The notes under the pieces are model-generated. The model had not been told where the DNA came from. It was given only the letters and a program-made list of their open reading frames with translations, and did no database searches. The position numbers and the translations under genes were made by a program. Shown in pieces: positions 43,603 through 55,906 of a stretch of DNA of 64,000 bases; within the stretch, counting starts at the first letter, position 1; each line of letters opens with the position of its first letter. The DNA comes from Phallusia mammillata (Eukaryota; Chordata; Ascidiacea; Phlebobranchia; Ascidiidae): positions 1 to 64,000 of the forward strand of contig QLIY01000269.1 in assembly GCA_003260075.1 (NCBI GenBank). The letters run 5' to 3'.

Positions 43603-45096
43603 ACTGTAGTTTATTTTGCGGGGGAATGTTTAATGACATGATGGTAAGATTAAAACATGTATTATTACAACTCGAAAAGATTATTGCAACACATCTCGGT
43701 TTAAACGTAGTATATGTGTTTTTAATATCGTTTAAAATCGCAAATCGCAAAGTTTAAGTTGAACATCTGACAAACAGAAAATAAATTCCATTGTTAGTAG
43801 ACCATTGTTGTACACATCAATACGTTGTGGTGCATAACAAAGGGCTATTTACAAACTTGACTGTTTTCTGTTTAAATATCATGTAAAACAAATCATAACA
43901 AAAATTACCATCATAAATTGTCAAATTTTAAAAAATTTCAATAAACAGAGGATCAGCAAAGGTTATACGAATGGTACCAGGCTAGATGCACATGTATACC
44001 GTTCACAGGAAGGTTTAAGAACCAGTGAACTGGTTTAAACCAGGGGTTCTTAACCAGGGGTACGTGTACCCATTGGAGGTACGAAGCACCAAAGCAGGGG
44101 GTACGACATGCAGGGTGAAATTATACATATTTGTGAAGAATGCATAATAAGTTACTTTGTTATATGTCTAGAAAGTTTCATTCCTATTATTGCAATTTTA
44201 TTTACTTCCGTCAGCCACATTGGTTTAAACAATTCGCTAGAGATATATTTTTAATTTGGAAATTGCCTATTTTCCTGACGTGTGTAATGCCCCCCCCCCT
44301 ACTTACAATACTGTTTAACAAGCAAGTTATAAATACACTAAGTTTTATTCCTATTATTACAATTTTATTTACTTCCGTCAGCCACACTGATTTAAACGAT
44401 TCGCTAGAGATATATTTTTAATTTGGAAATTGCCTATTTTTCTGACGTGTGTAATGTTTTTTTCAGTTTGTAGTTCCGATTTTTCTAGCAATTCAAAGGT
44501 AACCAAACGATAAGATCAGAGATAAATAAGTTAAATTTAAGTTGAAACAAATGCTACCACAGCGACCTTGTAAATTGATAAAGCGGACCGCGACGTGCGC
44601 GTACAAACAAAAGCCAAAGCGATCGGGTTGTTGGATTTTTTAGAGTTATCTCAGGTGCGAAACTAATAATGTTTTACCACTACAATAAAACTATTAGAAA
44701 CCAAGTACTGAGTTTATATTGATGAGCAACAGAACTGTAAGGTAATTCGCCGTAAAATTGTGGTCGATCATTTTTTTTCCTTTTGTAAATGTTGGTTGAC
44801 ACTTGACAACTTGACATGAAATGTGGTCCGATTTTAATGTGACTAAATTTTACATTGCTACTCATTATATATATGCCGTGCAGAATACCAAATCTTAACC
44901 ATAAACCACTTTAATGAGTACAGTCCAAAACTGCGATACGAGTCCAGCAAAACTGAAAATATTGGCAAAAAAAAAACTAAGCATGAGTAACATAAAGCAA
45001 AAACTAAGCATGAGTAACATAAAGCTAAGTCTGAATTTTATTGCAAAAATAAAGTTTTTTTATGTTTCAGGTTTTCTGTTCTGTGGTTTCTATAAT
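43603..45096. other. Upstream region of the zinc-finger gene
   Basis: No coding exon recognised before 45070. CAGGGGTTCTTAACC at 44041 looks like the left end of a hAT-type element without a clear right end. A 115-base duplication around a C10 run lies at 44175-44457. Two tandem copies of AAACTAAGCATGAGTAACATA lie at 44976-45020. A 5' UTR exon must exist upstream of the acceptor at 45070. Confidence 0.4.
44175..44457. repeat. Direct duplication flanking a C10 run
   Basis: AGTTTCATTCCTATTATTGC...TCTGACGTGTGTAATG occurs at about 44175-44289 and 44341-44457 with a few differences. C10 at 44290-44299 follows the first copy, then 40 unrelated bases. Confidence 0.8.
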
Positions 45097-48000
45097 ATGA
45101 TATCCTCTTTGAGGCATGACATCAGTGCAAAAAACAAACTAGATGTCAAAATGAATCTTGGTGACCCAAATCCTTTAACCTATTATCCAACAGAACAATA
45201 CCAATCCAGTCCTTACAGACATGCCTATTGTAAGTGATATTTCAATTATATTTTGTAAAAATGTGTATTTTTTTCGATTTTTAAAACATTTAAAAGATTT
45301 GAGCAGCCCCATGTTGTCCTAACAAACAGGACGACGCTGTCAACTTAAATTTTGTCATGAATCTTAAATGAAAAGGAGACACATGCCATTATGTGAAACT
45401 TATCTGCAGAATTGTTAAACAACTAAAAAACAAATTGTGAAAGAAATGTTAATTTAGAACACTAAACATAGATTTGTGTCATAAATAAATGAATATCATC
45501 ATAATATGAATTTTGATTTTTAGCATCTACCGGAGGACCACCACCCTCAATGCCTAACATCAATCAATCAAATGGTCAACCCCAGTATCCTAATAGTGGT
45601 GCTTATTACCAAAACCAGGTGTATTCACAGCCACCTTTGCCACCTATGAATCATGTAAGGCCTCCTATTAGTGCCCAAGACCACAACACGATGACTCCAC
45701 AGCGCCCACTTTACCCTGCAACATCGCAATATCCTAATCCAAGTGAAGTCCAACTGCGACGAGAAACACCCTATCAAGTGCAAAATGAACAACCAGCAAT
45801 GCATTATCAAGCAACACAAAATACAAACAATAACCACATGTTAAACCAAGCTCCCCATCCTCCATTTAACTCACCAAAAATGGCTTCCGCATTACCACCT
45901 GGTTCGATGGTCGGTGGGCATTGTATTAATGGACCATGGCCAAATAATAATCAGTATGGGACATCGTTTCCAACGAGTGGTATGAATTCACTGCAATCTC
46001 CAAGTTCATTCAGTGAAAATCAGAATACTTCGAGTAGTGCAGAGGGGGATAGCAGTGTGTCACAGCCAACACCCAACAAGAGATCATATCCATGTCCGAA
46101 GTGTTCAAAGGTATGCTCTGTGGTGTACTAGGATTTTGTATATATATATTTTAATTTCCTGATTGAAAACTATCGCAAACCAGGTTAACATCACTGCTTT
46201 TTTGTCAGAAAATGTACATATACTACTGCCAGAGAGCTTGTATGTTATGAATGCATTTAGTTGTAGAAATTTTAAAACGATGTTTTAACGATTGGAAAAT
46301 AGTTTATCCCCTACACCAACCTTTTAGCCCCCCCCCCATTCCTCCCCATAAGAAGAAAAACAAATATAACATAAAAAATTATACCCTATTTGAAATAGAC
46401 CTTATAATTAGGGATGTCCATTCAGAATCCTTTACAACCGGTTCCAAATGTGAACCGGGTCCAAATTATAATGAACATAATAATGTATATGCAAAATTAC
46501 TCTGTAACATTTCCAATGTAATTTTTTTACTCCCCCCCCCCATGTTATGAATGCATTTAGTTGTAGAAATTTTAAAACGATGTTTTAACAATTGGAAAAT
46601 AGTTTATCCCCTACACCAACCTTTTAGACTTTCTTGTATTGGGTTTAATTTTACAATTCCAGTTTCTGAGTGGCCAATTTGTAATGTTTTGTTGGAATGT
46701 TAGGTTTTCAAAAGAGGAGATCACTTGAAGAGGCATCTTCTGTCTGTCCATGATCGTGAACACCCGTATCAGTGTGGAGAGTGCTCCAAGGGATTCGCTT
46801 CAGTAAATACTTTGACACGTCACTGCCAAGCATCCCATCCAGGCATTTCCACCAAGGGCCACTTGTGTGTAAGGTACACATACAAGTTTTCTAGTTTAGT
46901 TGTGTCCACTACAGTTGTCTTGTACGTAAATATTGAAGTTATCCTTCAAACAATATTTACTTTACATTTCCTGATGTTTTTCTACCACACACACACACTA
47001 CTTTTACTCACAAACCATTTTTTAGCAGTGGTCTTTATCTGTTAAATTATATAGTCTATCATGTATGCTTTTTTCTAATAAATGTTTTAGGTCATACATG
47101 TGACATGGGCTGGGTGAGTATTTGTAATGTAATGTTTTTTTTTAATCAGATGTGAACTAAGATACAGAAGCATTACTGAACTTGAAGGCCATGCAGTGTC
47201 TCTTCATCTGGCACAAGATGCAGAATACATGAAAAATATCAATAAGAGCAGCAAAACATTTCAATGTGAAATTTGTCACAAGACTGTATCTTCTGAAAAG
47301 AATCTCAAGCGACACATCAAAAAACTTCACGGGTATGTTTGTGTCAGTCATATTTATGACCTGTCTGTATTTTTATTATAGCCCAGTAGTGTAATACCAG
47401 TGCTAATTGTCAGGTTTGGGGTTAAAGCAAAGCGTTTAGTAGAATCAAATCAGTGCTTTGTGTATCGAGGCAGAGGTTTAGACCAGTGGTTCTCAAACTT
47501 TTTTATTGTCGGGGCCAAATGGTATTTTTTTAAGTGTGTAGGGAGCTGCAAAAAAACGAAACCTTGAGAAAATCACTAAAGATTATAACTTTGAAAGCTA
47601 AAATAGAAATCTTTGGTGGTTTTCTGAGGTCTGGTGCGAGCCGCAAAATAAGTGGTTGGGAGCCGCATGCGGCCCCGAAAACCGAGTTTGAGAACCACTG
47701 GTTTAGACTGTAAAAGTTATGACTAAATATAACAAAATAAACCTATACTTTTTCATTTTTTAAAACATGTCTAATTATTCAAATTAAGAATGTTAAAATT
47801 TATTCCCTCTGGTCAAAAAAATCAGCCAGTTTCTTTAGAATGCTGGTAACAGATAGCTAATAATGTACATTTACTCATACTTAACCCCAAAGTAGGTCAA
47901 ATTTCTCTTCGGTAAAAAGATGTGAAAAAGGTTTCAGAAATACAACAGTTGTTTTTGTTGACTTATACAGTCAGTTCAGGAAATGTTGAAACAACATTTG

Positions 48001-51000
48001 ACAGATTAATCTGACGCAACATGAATATACATCTCTTTGGTAGTAAAAATTTCCATCTTGCCTTTAGTGATCAGTGATGGGTTTTTAAATAATTCATGAT
48101 GCTTCCTCTGCTAAAAAATCTGCCATGCACAAGCTTGTGATTTATTGATATATTCATTTCATCAGTCATCTTCAGTTATGTAGAGCATACATCAGGAGTC
48201 AGTACCAGTATGTCCAGGAGGCTTTTTTGTAAATAATATGGCCATATTCTATGTTGTGTCAAGACTCAAGTCCGATACTGAAGAACTGTTTTGCTCATAT
48301 GAAGCCATCTGATTAACTCCAGCATTCTGTGAAATTACTTCTTGACTGTGTGTCATGCATATTTAATGTGGTGAATTGGAAAATAGTGTAATGAGTGGTG
48401 CACATCACTGTGTGACTTCAATAGCACTTACGACAGCAGCTAAGTCAAGTACTAATAGTAAAGTACTATTTCCCAGTAGAAGTTTGAAGCACTGCAACAA
48501 AAAGGACTTACAATTTAAAGTAGTGAACAAGATCAAGTTGGCAAACACCAGGGTTTAGATTTTGAGAACCAGCTTGCCAGTGGGATATGCATACCAGCTG
48601 ATGGTTAAGATGTTGTTATGTTTATATGTTTCTAAATATTTCACATGACAGGTGCATGATCCCAGTTTTTTCTTTTCGATCTGTGTCTATCTTTAGCATG
48701 CTAACTAAGCTGCCCTTTTAAACAGCGTTTGTTGGTTTTGTACAGAGAAAATGCAAAGAATATTTTGAGTTGTGCCATCTGTGAGCAATCCTTTATTTCA
48801 AATGAAAGCCTGAAAGAGCATATGTGTCGGGCCCATGCTTCAAGTTCTGTAACCCCAGCCATCGAAAACAGTACACCAGGTAAGCTTTTGGATCTGCTCA
48901 ACACTGTTTTTGTGCTTACTTTAATAAAATGTATTTAATAGTGATGACAGAGCCTACAGTTATTCAATCACCAATGGTCAACAAAACCAACATGCCACTT
49001 GACCATGAAAGACAGTTTGCAACAAAACCCAATGCTGTACCAACAAGTATTCAGAGAATGTCAAAAGAAATGCCACAACAGCATTTAGTTGACCAAAAGC
49101 CCATGAATTTGCCACAGCCGGTTTACCAACAACCAGACCGTAACAGTATGAAGACAATGCTTGAATGTGCAACTGATCCTTATCAACAGCCTGCTTCCGA
49201 TGCGGGGCAAGTTGCTTCCAATGCCCCATTGCCAGTCACATCAGTTAACAGTTATTTGTCATCTGACACTCATGCAAATAGTGTTTCCTACACTGCAAAG
49301 CTTCAGGCTCCAATTACCAAATCGGAAGAGCAGGAAATTAGTTCTGTGTCTGAAGCATTTTCAATGGCCATGAAAACCTTGTCAGAGTTTTCATATGATG
49401 ATCTGTCATATAATTCAAGTGAATATGTACCAACCAGCTTGTCAGTGTTTCAGTCCAATCTTCCGATGCCAAATTTTCACTATCCTAGTGCTGTGCAGCT
49501 TAACCAAACTAACCCTGGACCAAAAAACATGGCAACTCCACCAAGCAGCCAATCAATGTTTGTTGCCGGGCCTGCAGTACCATTTTCTGAAATCTCCTCA
49601 ACCCAGCTAAAACAAGACTCCCAAGGTGTGGGGCAACCTTTGGCAGTGGATATAAATGCAACATCTCTGCATCAAGATGAAGCTGGTGCCACACATTTAC
49701 AGTATCCACTTCCTGATGGAAGTGTTGCCAATGCAGCAGCCTTGGCTCGACGGGGTAGGCCAAAGAAAAAGAAAAGTGCATTAGTCAATGGTGAAAGTGA
49801 TGAGTTGTCTACAAATGGAATGATTGTCAAGACTGATGCATCGAATAATAGTGGAAAATTCACCTGCACAGTGTGTCATGAAATATATGAAGTAAGCTGA
49901 AATGTTTTTACAGTTTGTATTACACAGATGTTTCATTCTTGTTTTAATTTTTAGGGAATTGACAATCTTATGCAGCATGTGGAGTCTATTCATCTAAGTG
50001 CAAATCCTCATGAATGTTGCATCTGTAACAAGCGATTTGCCCAGGCTGGCAATGTAAAACGACACATTCGCTTTGTGCATCTTCGCGAGAGACCATTTCA
50101 ATGCAGAGACTGTGATTCCACTTTTGACAGGTACAGTGCTGACCTTTTTTATTCTTGCATTTTTAAGTTGGTTTGATAACTTTCTGATTTGTCTTTTATG
50201 GACCAAATGGCACTTGGTGCACTATGGTCTGCCTTAGAGAATCGCTAATGTATCAGTAGTTTAGTACTTATGTAAGCAATGGAGCAGTAATTACATCTTG
50301 CTGCAAATGATGATATTGTAGGATAAAACCACAGCAATTTGCATGTTACTGATTATATAAAAACAGAATCTGACATTGAAATTGTCACCACAATAAACTC
50401 TACTATGTTTTTTTAGATTGTGCTACTTGCAACGTCACATGAGATCGCATGTTGATTCCAAGGTACAAACTTCAGACACTTCACATCTCAATCCTTGCAA
50501 TTGCCCAGAATGTGGCAAGAAATGTCTCACTGCCCATCATCTGCGCGGCCACATGCAGAGGAAGCACTTCGCTAAAAATAACGAACAGTCTGAAAAGCTT
50601 GTCCGCAAGTATAGTCACCTTTTTGAAAGACCCGATGGCTTTAACAAAAGCAATCTTGATGCTAAACCATATAATGAGTTTGGTCAATCAATATCCCCAA
50701 AGAATAGAAGAAAGAGGTTTACCAAGAACAAAATGGTAAAAAAATCTTCTGGTTTACATTTGGTTTCATAGTGCAGGATGTTGGTTTTAATAAATGTTTG
50801 AACAATATATTTTTGGTTTTAACACTAATTTTACTTGTCATGGACCATGCGGTTAAGGTGGCTTGCATGAATCTACTTTGAAAGGTCTCCAAGTGACAAA
50901 TTTACCAAAAAGTTTGAAATTTAGTTTCAGCATGTTATCCCTAAATCTTCTCTTATCCCTGTTGCATGCTTGCTCCTAGGTACTCTAAAAAATACAAACC

Positions 51001-52193
51001 AATGATTAATACACCAGCACTTAAAAATATAATTGCTTTCTTTTATTGCACTAACCCAAATGATTAACCCAGGACAATGGTGCTCAGCAAATTCCTGTAC
51101 CGTACACAAATTGCCATGGCATGTACAGTGTTCATCCTACTAGCATGGCTGACTATGGAGCTAATGCCACTACCTCAACTCTGCATGACACAAATTTCAA
51201 TGGAAACTTGCCTTCTGGAAGTATCTCTACCTATTCGGTTGGTTTCTTGCAAACTATAAGCTTTTCTGCTAAAGCTTTTTGTTCAAAATTGAAATGGATG
51301 GCTGAATATATTCCTGTACTGTTTTACTGATCTATTTTTAACCAGTTGCCTTAGTAATCTTCATAATATGTGTATCACATAGAGTTTCTTTACACCACAG
51401 CCTTGCAAAAACACAAACAATATGTTTTTACCAACTATTTTGAGATCTAGCATGGTTTCAATATTGTTTTTTCACATATACATTACTATACAGTCATGTT
51501 AAGCAACTTGTACTAGCAACCCTAAATATTATGTTCTAATCTTTGCAGACATACCAAGAAGCTGGACCAAATTCCAATGCAACATTATTTGAACAGAACC
51601 TGTCAACTGGGAATAATAAGCAACAAAAATCACATTTAGAGAAGCTTCTGAGTGAAACATCTACTGATAACAGCAACTTCATTGTAAGCGACAAAAGGAA
51701 ATCACTTGGAAGACTTTCGGATGAAAACACAAAGGCTCCAAACTCCAGAAAATCTTACAAACTGTATAACATAAGCTGCAACTTTAGTAAGCTTAAACAG
51801 CGGTTGCTTCGTTACAAATGCCAGCATTGCCCTGGACGACAGTTTTCCAGCCTGGGCCTGTTGAAAAGTCACATTGCAATTGTGCATCATAGCACGACAC
51901 GACGTCATCTTTGCCTTCTTTGTGGTCACAGTTTTTCATCCAACCTCTTGCTGATGGCCCATGTCAGCAAACGTCACACAAACAGACCAAAGCGTCTAAT
52001 GGCATCAAGGAAAAAGCGTGCAAAGAGAATGTCTTTTGAAAACTCGCCACATGGAAGTGGGATAATAAACAGCAAAGAATTGCCAGATCAGTGTAGCCCT
52101 GACATACAGCAGATGTTTAACAAGGAGCAAACCTTCCAATCCAACATGCACTCGGTTGTGAATTTGCCCACACATTCGTTAGTACCTACCTAA
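45097..52193 (+). CDS. C2H2 zinc-finger protein, 11 fingers with AT-hook
   Basis: Ten exons join in phase: 45097-45229, 45524-46110, 46704-46873, 47150-47332, 48746-48879, 48942-49891, 49955-50130, 50417-50735, 51073-51237, 51549-52193; 1153 aa. The first about 230 residues are rich in Pro, Gln and Asn. Five fingers follow (CPKCSKVFKRGDHLKRH, CGECSKGFASVNTLTRH, CVRCELRYRSITELEGH, CEICHKTVSSEKNLKRH, CAICEQSFISNESLKEH). A 300-residue linker ends in an AT-hook, RGRPKKKK. Six more fingers follow (CTVC, CCIC, CRDC, CPEC, CQHC, CLLC). It is presumably a nuclear DNA-binding regulator. No KRAB, SCAN, BTB or SET domain is seen and I cannot assign a named orthologue. ATG 45151 is an in-frame alternative start; upstream exons are 5' UTR. 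Confidence 0.9.
46242..46627. repeat. Duplicated intron segment flanked by two C10 runs
   Basis: ATGTTATGAATGCATTTAGT...CACCAACCTTTTAG occurs at 46242-46327 and 46542-46627 with one difference. C10 runs end the first copy (46328-46337) and precede the second (46532-46541). About 200 bases between contain ACCGGTTCCAAATGTGAACC-type repeat words. It lies in intron 46111-46703. Confidence 0.85.
47484..47700 (+). mobile_element. Short hAT-type element in a zinc-finger-gene intron
   Basis: 217 bp with termini CAGTGGTTCTCAAACT and AGTTTGAGAACCACTG and an exact target duplication GTTTAGAC (47476-47483, 47701-47708). It contains CGGGGCC and GCGGCCCCG words. It has no coding capacity. Confidence 0.93.
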
Positions 52194-53669
52194 GTGAGCT
52201 GCCCCTGACAAGATCATGTGGTGGTTTTATTGCATTGTACTGTACACAAATTATTGTGCTGCATGAATTTCTGTATTCTGTTTTGTACAAACCTTACCTT
52301 TTTAGTTACTCCATCACTACCTAGTTTTTAGCAGTAGCTGACTTTTTATTATTTGTAGCAAACACGTAGACTGCTTTTGTGTAGTTGTTGTACCTGACAT
52401 TGCCAAGAAAAGAAGGAATTTTATGACAAACATTTGTCATAGTGAACAAGTCATGAGTGATGACCAAATACTTTTGCTTGCCGTTTCCTTCAAGTGACTG
52501 TTTTGCCTCGAAGTGTGGTGCTGCATTTTTAGTACAAACCTATTATCACCGCTTTCACAGTACAACCAAAAAGTCAGTTGCTTTGTATGACACTGTCTGC
52601 AATTTTTGTACCCAAAGATTTGCGAGAAGTGTTGTACATATGTCTTCATTTTAATACTTGTTCACTGTTAATCTACTACCAAATACATTTCTGACTTTTT
52701 TGCCTCAATGCTTGATGTCAACATTCATTTGGTGCTGTTGCTGTTTTTTAGTTTGAACAAAATAATCTGAAACAAAAATAAAGTTAACAATAGTGGAGGA
52801 TTGTGTCATGTCATTATTGTTGCACTTTTTATCTAATCTCGGTGGTGTTTTTATTACATTTGTATTTTTAACTTCTGTAATTTGTGTGAGACTTGCACTG
52901 CCCTATTTAAAATTGCAGTTTCAAACTTGTGGTCTGTTGGCATTTTACTGTAAAATGACCAGTGGTGCTATACCACTTTCCCATGACGACTTTTGTCAAG
53001 CTTGTTAGTTGTTACTGTTGCTAGTATTATACACAAGAGCTGACCAACATTCATCTGTCGATTTTAACAGTGTTGCAACTTGCTCTGCCACAACACTGAA
53101 AAATGGTTACACTTGGCAGTATTGCAGTATTTTCAAGTAATTGTGCCATCTGTATTTGTGTATTTTAATAGTGTACATCTCATTTTGTGCCTCACACACT
53201 GCTGTTATTTTCACCAGATCAAATTTTTAATCACACTTGATATAATTTTGCCCACTGCTTTGTTGTACATATGTCATTGTTGCAGTTGGAGATCATGTAA
53301 GCAATAATAATTTTCGGAATCGTTTAGAAATGTCTTTTGCTCAATACTCAATATAACGCATTTAGATAATGTGTACTTTAAAATTGTGTCTTGTTTTGTT
53401 AGTTATGCAGAGCTAAACTATGACATTGTGAGGGTAACATAAGCATGGTTTAAAAATAACTCTGTGAACTCTAGTTAATTACATCATTGACTATACAACA
53501 TACTGTCAAAACAAAAGAATGTGTTTCTTAGGCGTTTTTGAACATGTTTTTTCGATTAGAGTGGGATGAACCTGACATAGGTAGTTGCACTGTAAATGCA
53601 CAAAATGCTCCTACCCTCATGATGGTGACATCATTTTTTGGTTCATGTAAATGGATATTGGTGTAATTC
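52194..53669. other. Zinc-finger 3' UTR and convergent spacer
   Basis: The 3' UTR runs at least to the AATAAA at 52777. The remaining about 890 bases have no recognised exon or repeat; T-rich sequence suggests an alternative longer 3' UTR is possible. Confidence 0.4.
52777..52782 (+). terminator. Poly(A) signal of the zinc-finger gene
   Basis: AATAAA 584 bases after the stop codon, in sequence otherwise without features. Confidence 0.6.
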
Positions 53670-53675
53670 TTTTAT
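53670..53675 (-). terminator. Poly(A) signal of the SDHAF3 unit
   Basis: AATAAA on the - strand 62 bases beyond the stop of the 80-aa frame. No such signal lies between SDHAF3 and that frame, which supports one shared transcript. Confidence 0.6.
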
Positions 53676-53736
53676 TCTGCAAATGACCATAAAACAACAG
53701 GTTGTAGTTTACTAGATATATATCAAAAAAATAAAA

Positions 53737-53979
53737 TTATTTGGAATCCTTTTCTTTCTTGTAAAGAAGTTTCCATAGCTCATGTTCTTTTAACATGGAT
53801 TTTGTTGGCTCTGGTTCTTTTCTTCGTACAAGGTGTTTTAAAAATCTTTCAAACAAATGTCCTCCACGTTTTTTGAAGTCATTTAGTTCATTATATGGTC
53901 TGTAATGATGCTTTGATAACAAAATCAATGTTTCACAACCAAGAAGTTGACGTTTGACCAAAATTTGCTTAAGTGACAT
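53737..53979 (-). CDS. 80-aa basic protein downstream of SDHAF3
   Basis: A single-exon frame starts MSLKQILVKRQLLGC and ends KKEKDSK, stop at 53737. I do not recognise the family. It is highly basic with an aromatic patch (SKHHYRPYNELNDF) and a helical Arg/Lys/Leu stretch (LFERFLKHLVRRKE), no membrane segment. Small basic proteins of this kind are common among mitochondrial assembly or ribosomal factors, and its partner is mitochondrial, but function is not shown. Its ATG lies 17 bases after the SDHAF3 stop; that gap is ATTATATTTTTTTCAAA, pyrimidine-rich but with no AG. Both frames begin MSLK. It could be the second cistron of a dicistronic transcript. The poly(A) signal follows it closely. 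Confidence 0.65.
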   Translation of the reverse strand: MSLKQILVKRQLLGCETLILLSKHHYRPYNELNDFKKRGGHLFERFLKHLVRRKEPEPTKSMLKEHELWKLLYKKEKDSK

Positions 53980-53996
53980 TTTGAAAAAAATATAAT

Positions 53997-54353
53997 TCAG
54001 TCAGTTTCTTTTTTAACATCAAATTGAGGATTTGGCTTTTGGGTTTCTTTCAGTAACTCATGCAGCTGCAAAATTTGGTCTTCAGAAAACTCTTCCAAGG
54101 CATCAACTGGTAAGCTGGAACCAACTTTAGAATGTAAAGATTCTTGTTGGAGTTGTGCTTGTAGAGTTTTTGCGTAGGTTTGCCACTGACTCATAAATTC
54201 TGGAACAAACTCTGGTGCACAATTTTTGTGTGCACGAAATTCACTTTTAACGTACTGGTCGCCAACAGTTTTAAGATCAATTGGTAGACCTTCATGTAAG
54301 CGCAGTATAACTTTGTACAGCTGTCGTACTTTGCTAGTGTGCTTCAAAGACAT
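53997..54353 (-). CDS. SDHAF3: Succinate dehydrogenase assembly factor 3 (ACN9)
   Basis: An intronless 118-aa frame (human 125). It has the LYR-family signature VRQLYKVILRLH, then GLPIDLKTVGDQYVKSEFR, a core typical of SDHAF3/Acn9, and near the end QILQLHELLKETQKPNPQFD. SDHAF3 is a mitochondrial matrix chaperone that helps insert Fe-S clusters into SDHB during complex II assembly. The start at 54353 matches the family; the open frame extends upstream without a better ATG. The lack of introns contrasts with neighbouring genes. It is followed 17 bases later by an 80-aa frame on the same strand. Confidence 0.93.
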   Translation of the reverse strand: MSLKHTSKVRQLYKVILRLHEGLPIDLKTVGDQYVKSEFRAHKNCAPEFVPEFMSQWQTYAKTLQAQLQQESLHSKVGSSLPVDALEEFSEDQILQLHELLKETQKPNPQFDVKKETD

Positions 54354-55317
54354 TACATAAAAAAACCTTTGAAAAGATGTAGAAAAACAACAATGTTGAT
54401 GCTCTGTAACAACTACAATTTTGAAAAAGACTGCACAATACGCCAAGCATTTCGCAATAGTTTTAAACAGTATTATAAAACACGGCCAGTGCATGCTTTA
54501 TCTATGTGTTTTCACTTTAATGGAAATGGCTACATAAACACTTTGAACTGTTTGAAGGACGAAGATCCAGAACAGACTTGAAACACATAGATCAGTCATG
54601 CATGACAGTATTTGTTAAAGCATGACAAAAAATTATTAGTCATTTTGAAAACATACAAAGACAATCAAGGGTTGGATCTATGGTTGGATGTCTGGATGAT
54701 AACCACTTTAACTAAAACATATTATTTATCGCCCTAAAAAATTTACACAAACAAAAGACAAAATAGTCTATAAACCAGTAACGGGCTCTTAAATACGCAG
54801 TCCACTAATGAAACTTATTAAAATGCTAACTGGTAAGGTTTTTTTAGGCTTAATATCGCACGCGTTTAACATACGGTATCATTAGGATTTTAGGACCACC
54901 CTTAACAATGTGAAGAAAAAAACAGATACAATGGTTTGTTTTAGATGGGAGACTAGAATACTTTGCATTGAAAGTCTGAACGCTGTAGGCTAGTGATTCA
55001 CATTTTATTACAACAGGCTCCGTGAAATCCATTGTTTTTAAATAGTAGTTTGCGCATTATCCTTGTTATGCAAAGTTGTGTCGTATATAAAACAGGAACC
55101 GCCAAACTTATAATGGGTAACTCTTTACTCACTTGAGATTCTCTTCTGGGCCATATTTGGCCATCTCGATCTGTCTTTAATTTCCCTCTCGGGTCGGCAT
55201 TGCGTCACCGAGAGCACGCTCATTGATCATTTTCTATCACGCGGTTGTCATTTTGGTTTTAATCAATATGCTTATTGCAACGATGTCTAAAACCCTATGA
55301 AGATATACTAGTAGCAG
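54354..55317. other. SDHAF3 upstream region
   Basis: A 60-codon - strand frame (54850-55032, start MDFTEPVVIKCESLAYSVQT) is possibly a first exon but matches nothing I know and has no partner exon. Bases 55150-55260 are GC-richer. No other feature seen. Confidence 0.3.
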
Positions 55318-55906
55318 TGCGGAAGTTGAATGGAAACTACATCGTGCGCCTGTTTGGATCCAGTTTATCCGGCGCGAAGCGGTCCTCACCCCATCTACGA
55401 ACTTACTTAGGGCTATCATATTTCCATTCCCCAAAAGGAGGACACATTGTGAAAAAGAACATGAAAAAATTTTTTTTTTCTAAAACAAAAATGTAAAATT
55501 CAACTGTAGGCCTATTCTTTTAAAAATAAGTTAAGATTAATATTTAGCTGTTTTTAAAGGCATAATTGTCACTTATGTATAGTTGGTAAGTCAGAAATTC
55601 TTTGAAAAGAAGGACAACTTGGTTTTTGTTAGACGGAGGACATGTCCTCCAAAAAGGGGACGAATGGTAGGCCTAAACTTACTTCCCGACGTTCGCGCCT
55701 ACGTCAAGGGGGGAATACCCGTTGTGGTCCCGGACTTCAGCGAGAAAGTTTTGCAGTTGCAAAGGAAAGGAATTTTCATGAGACGAATGCAAGACCCTAA
55801 GGCGCAAATGGAATTCCGGCATTTTGGATTTGGTGAGAAGGTTGAAGTTCCGAAGGCTTGCAAGAAGGAGAGCACGCCGGGAGAAATAATGATTTTCCTG
55901 AACTAG
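55318..55906 (+). pseudogene. Unrecognised coding relic split by a transposon
   Basis: The right part (55676-55906) reads DVRAYVKGGIPVVVPDF and FRHFGFGEKVEVPKACKK before a TAG stop at 55904-55906. The left part (55318-55407) is open in the frame that would be continuous with it if the 55408-55675 element and one target duplication were absent. The base composition is GC-richer than the surroundings. An acceptor-like AG precedes 55318, but no upstream exon or ATG is found. I do not recognise the family; a retrotransposon or retrogene remnant is possible. Confidence 0.45.
55408..55675. mobile_element. GGAGGACA-family non-autonomous element, copy 2
   Basis: 268 bp with ends TAGGGCTATCAT and ATGGTAGGCCTA, flanked by an exact 8-bp duplication AACTTACT (55400-55407, 55676-55683). 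The interior keeps CCCAAAAGGAGGACAC and GGAGGACATGTCCTCC as in copy 1. The 8-bp duplication fits hAT. Confidence 0.88.

Noticed and set aside
43225-43757. Glycine- and proline-rich frames on both strands
   Set aside because: They read through C runs and a truncated hAT fragment.
54850-55032. First exon of a - strand gene (MDFTEPVV...)
   Set aside because: No recognisable family and no partner exon in phase nearby.
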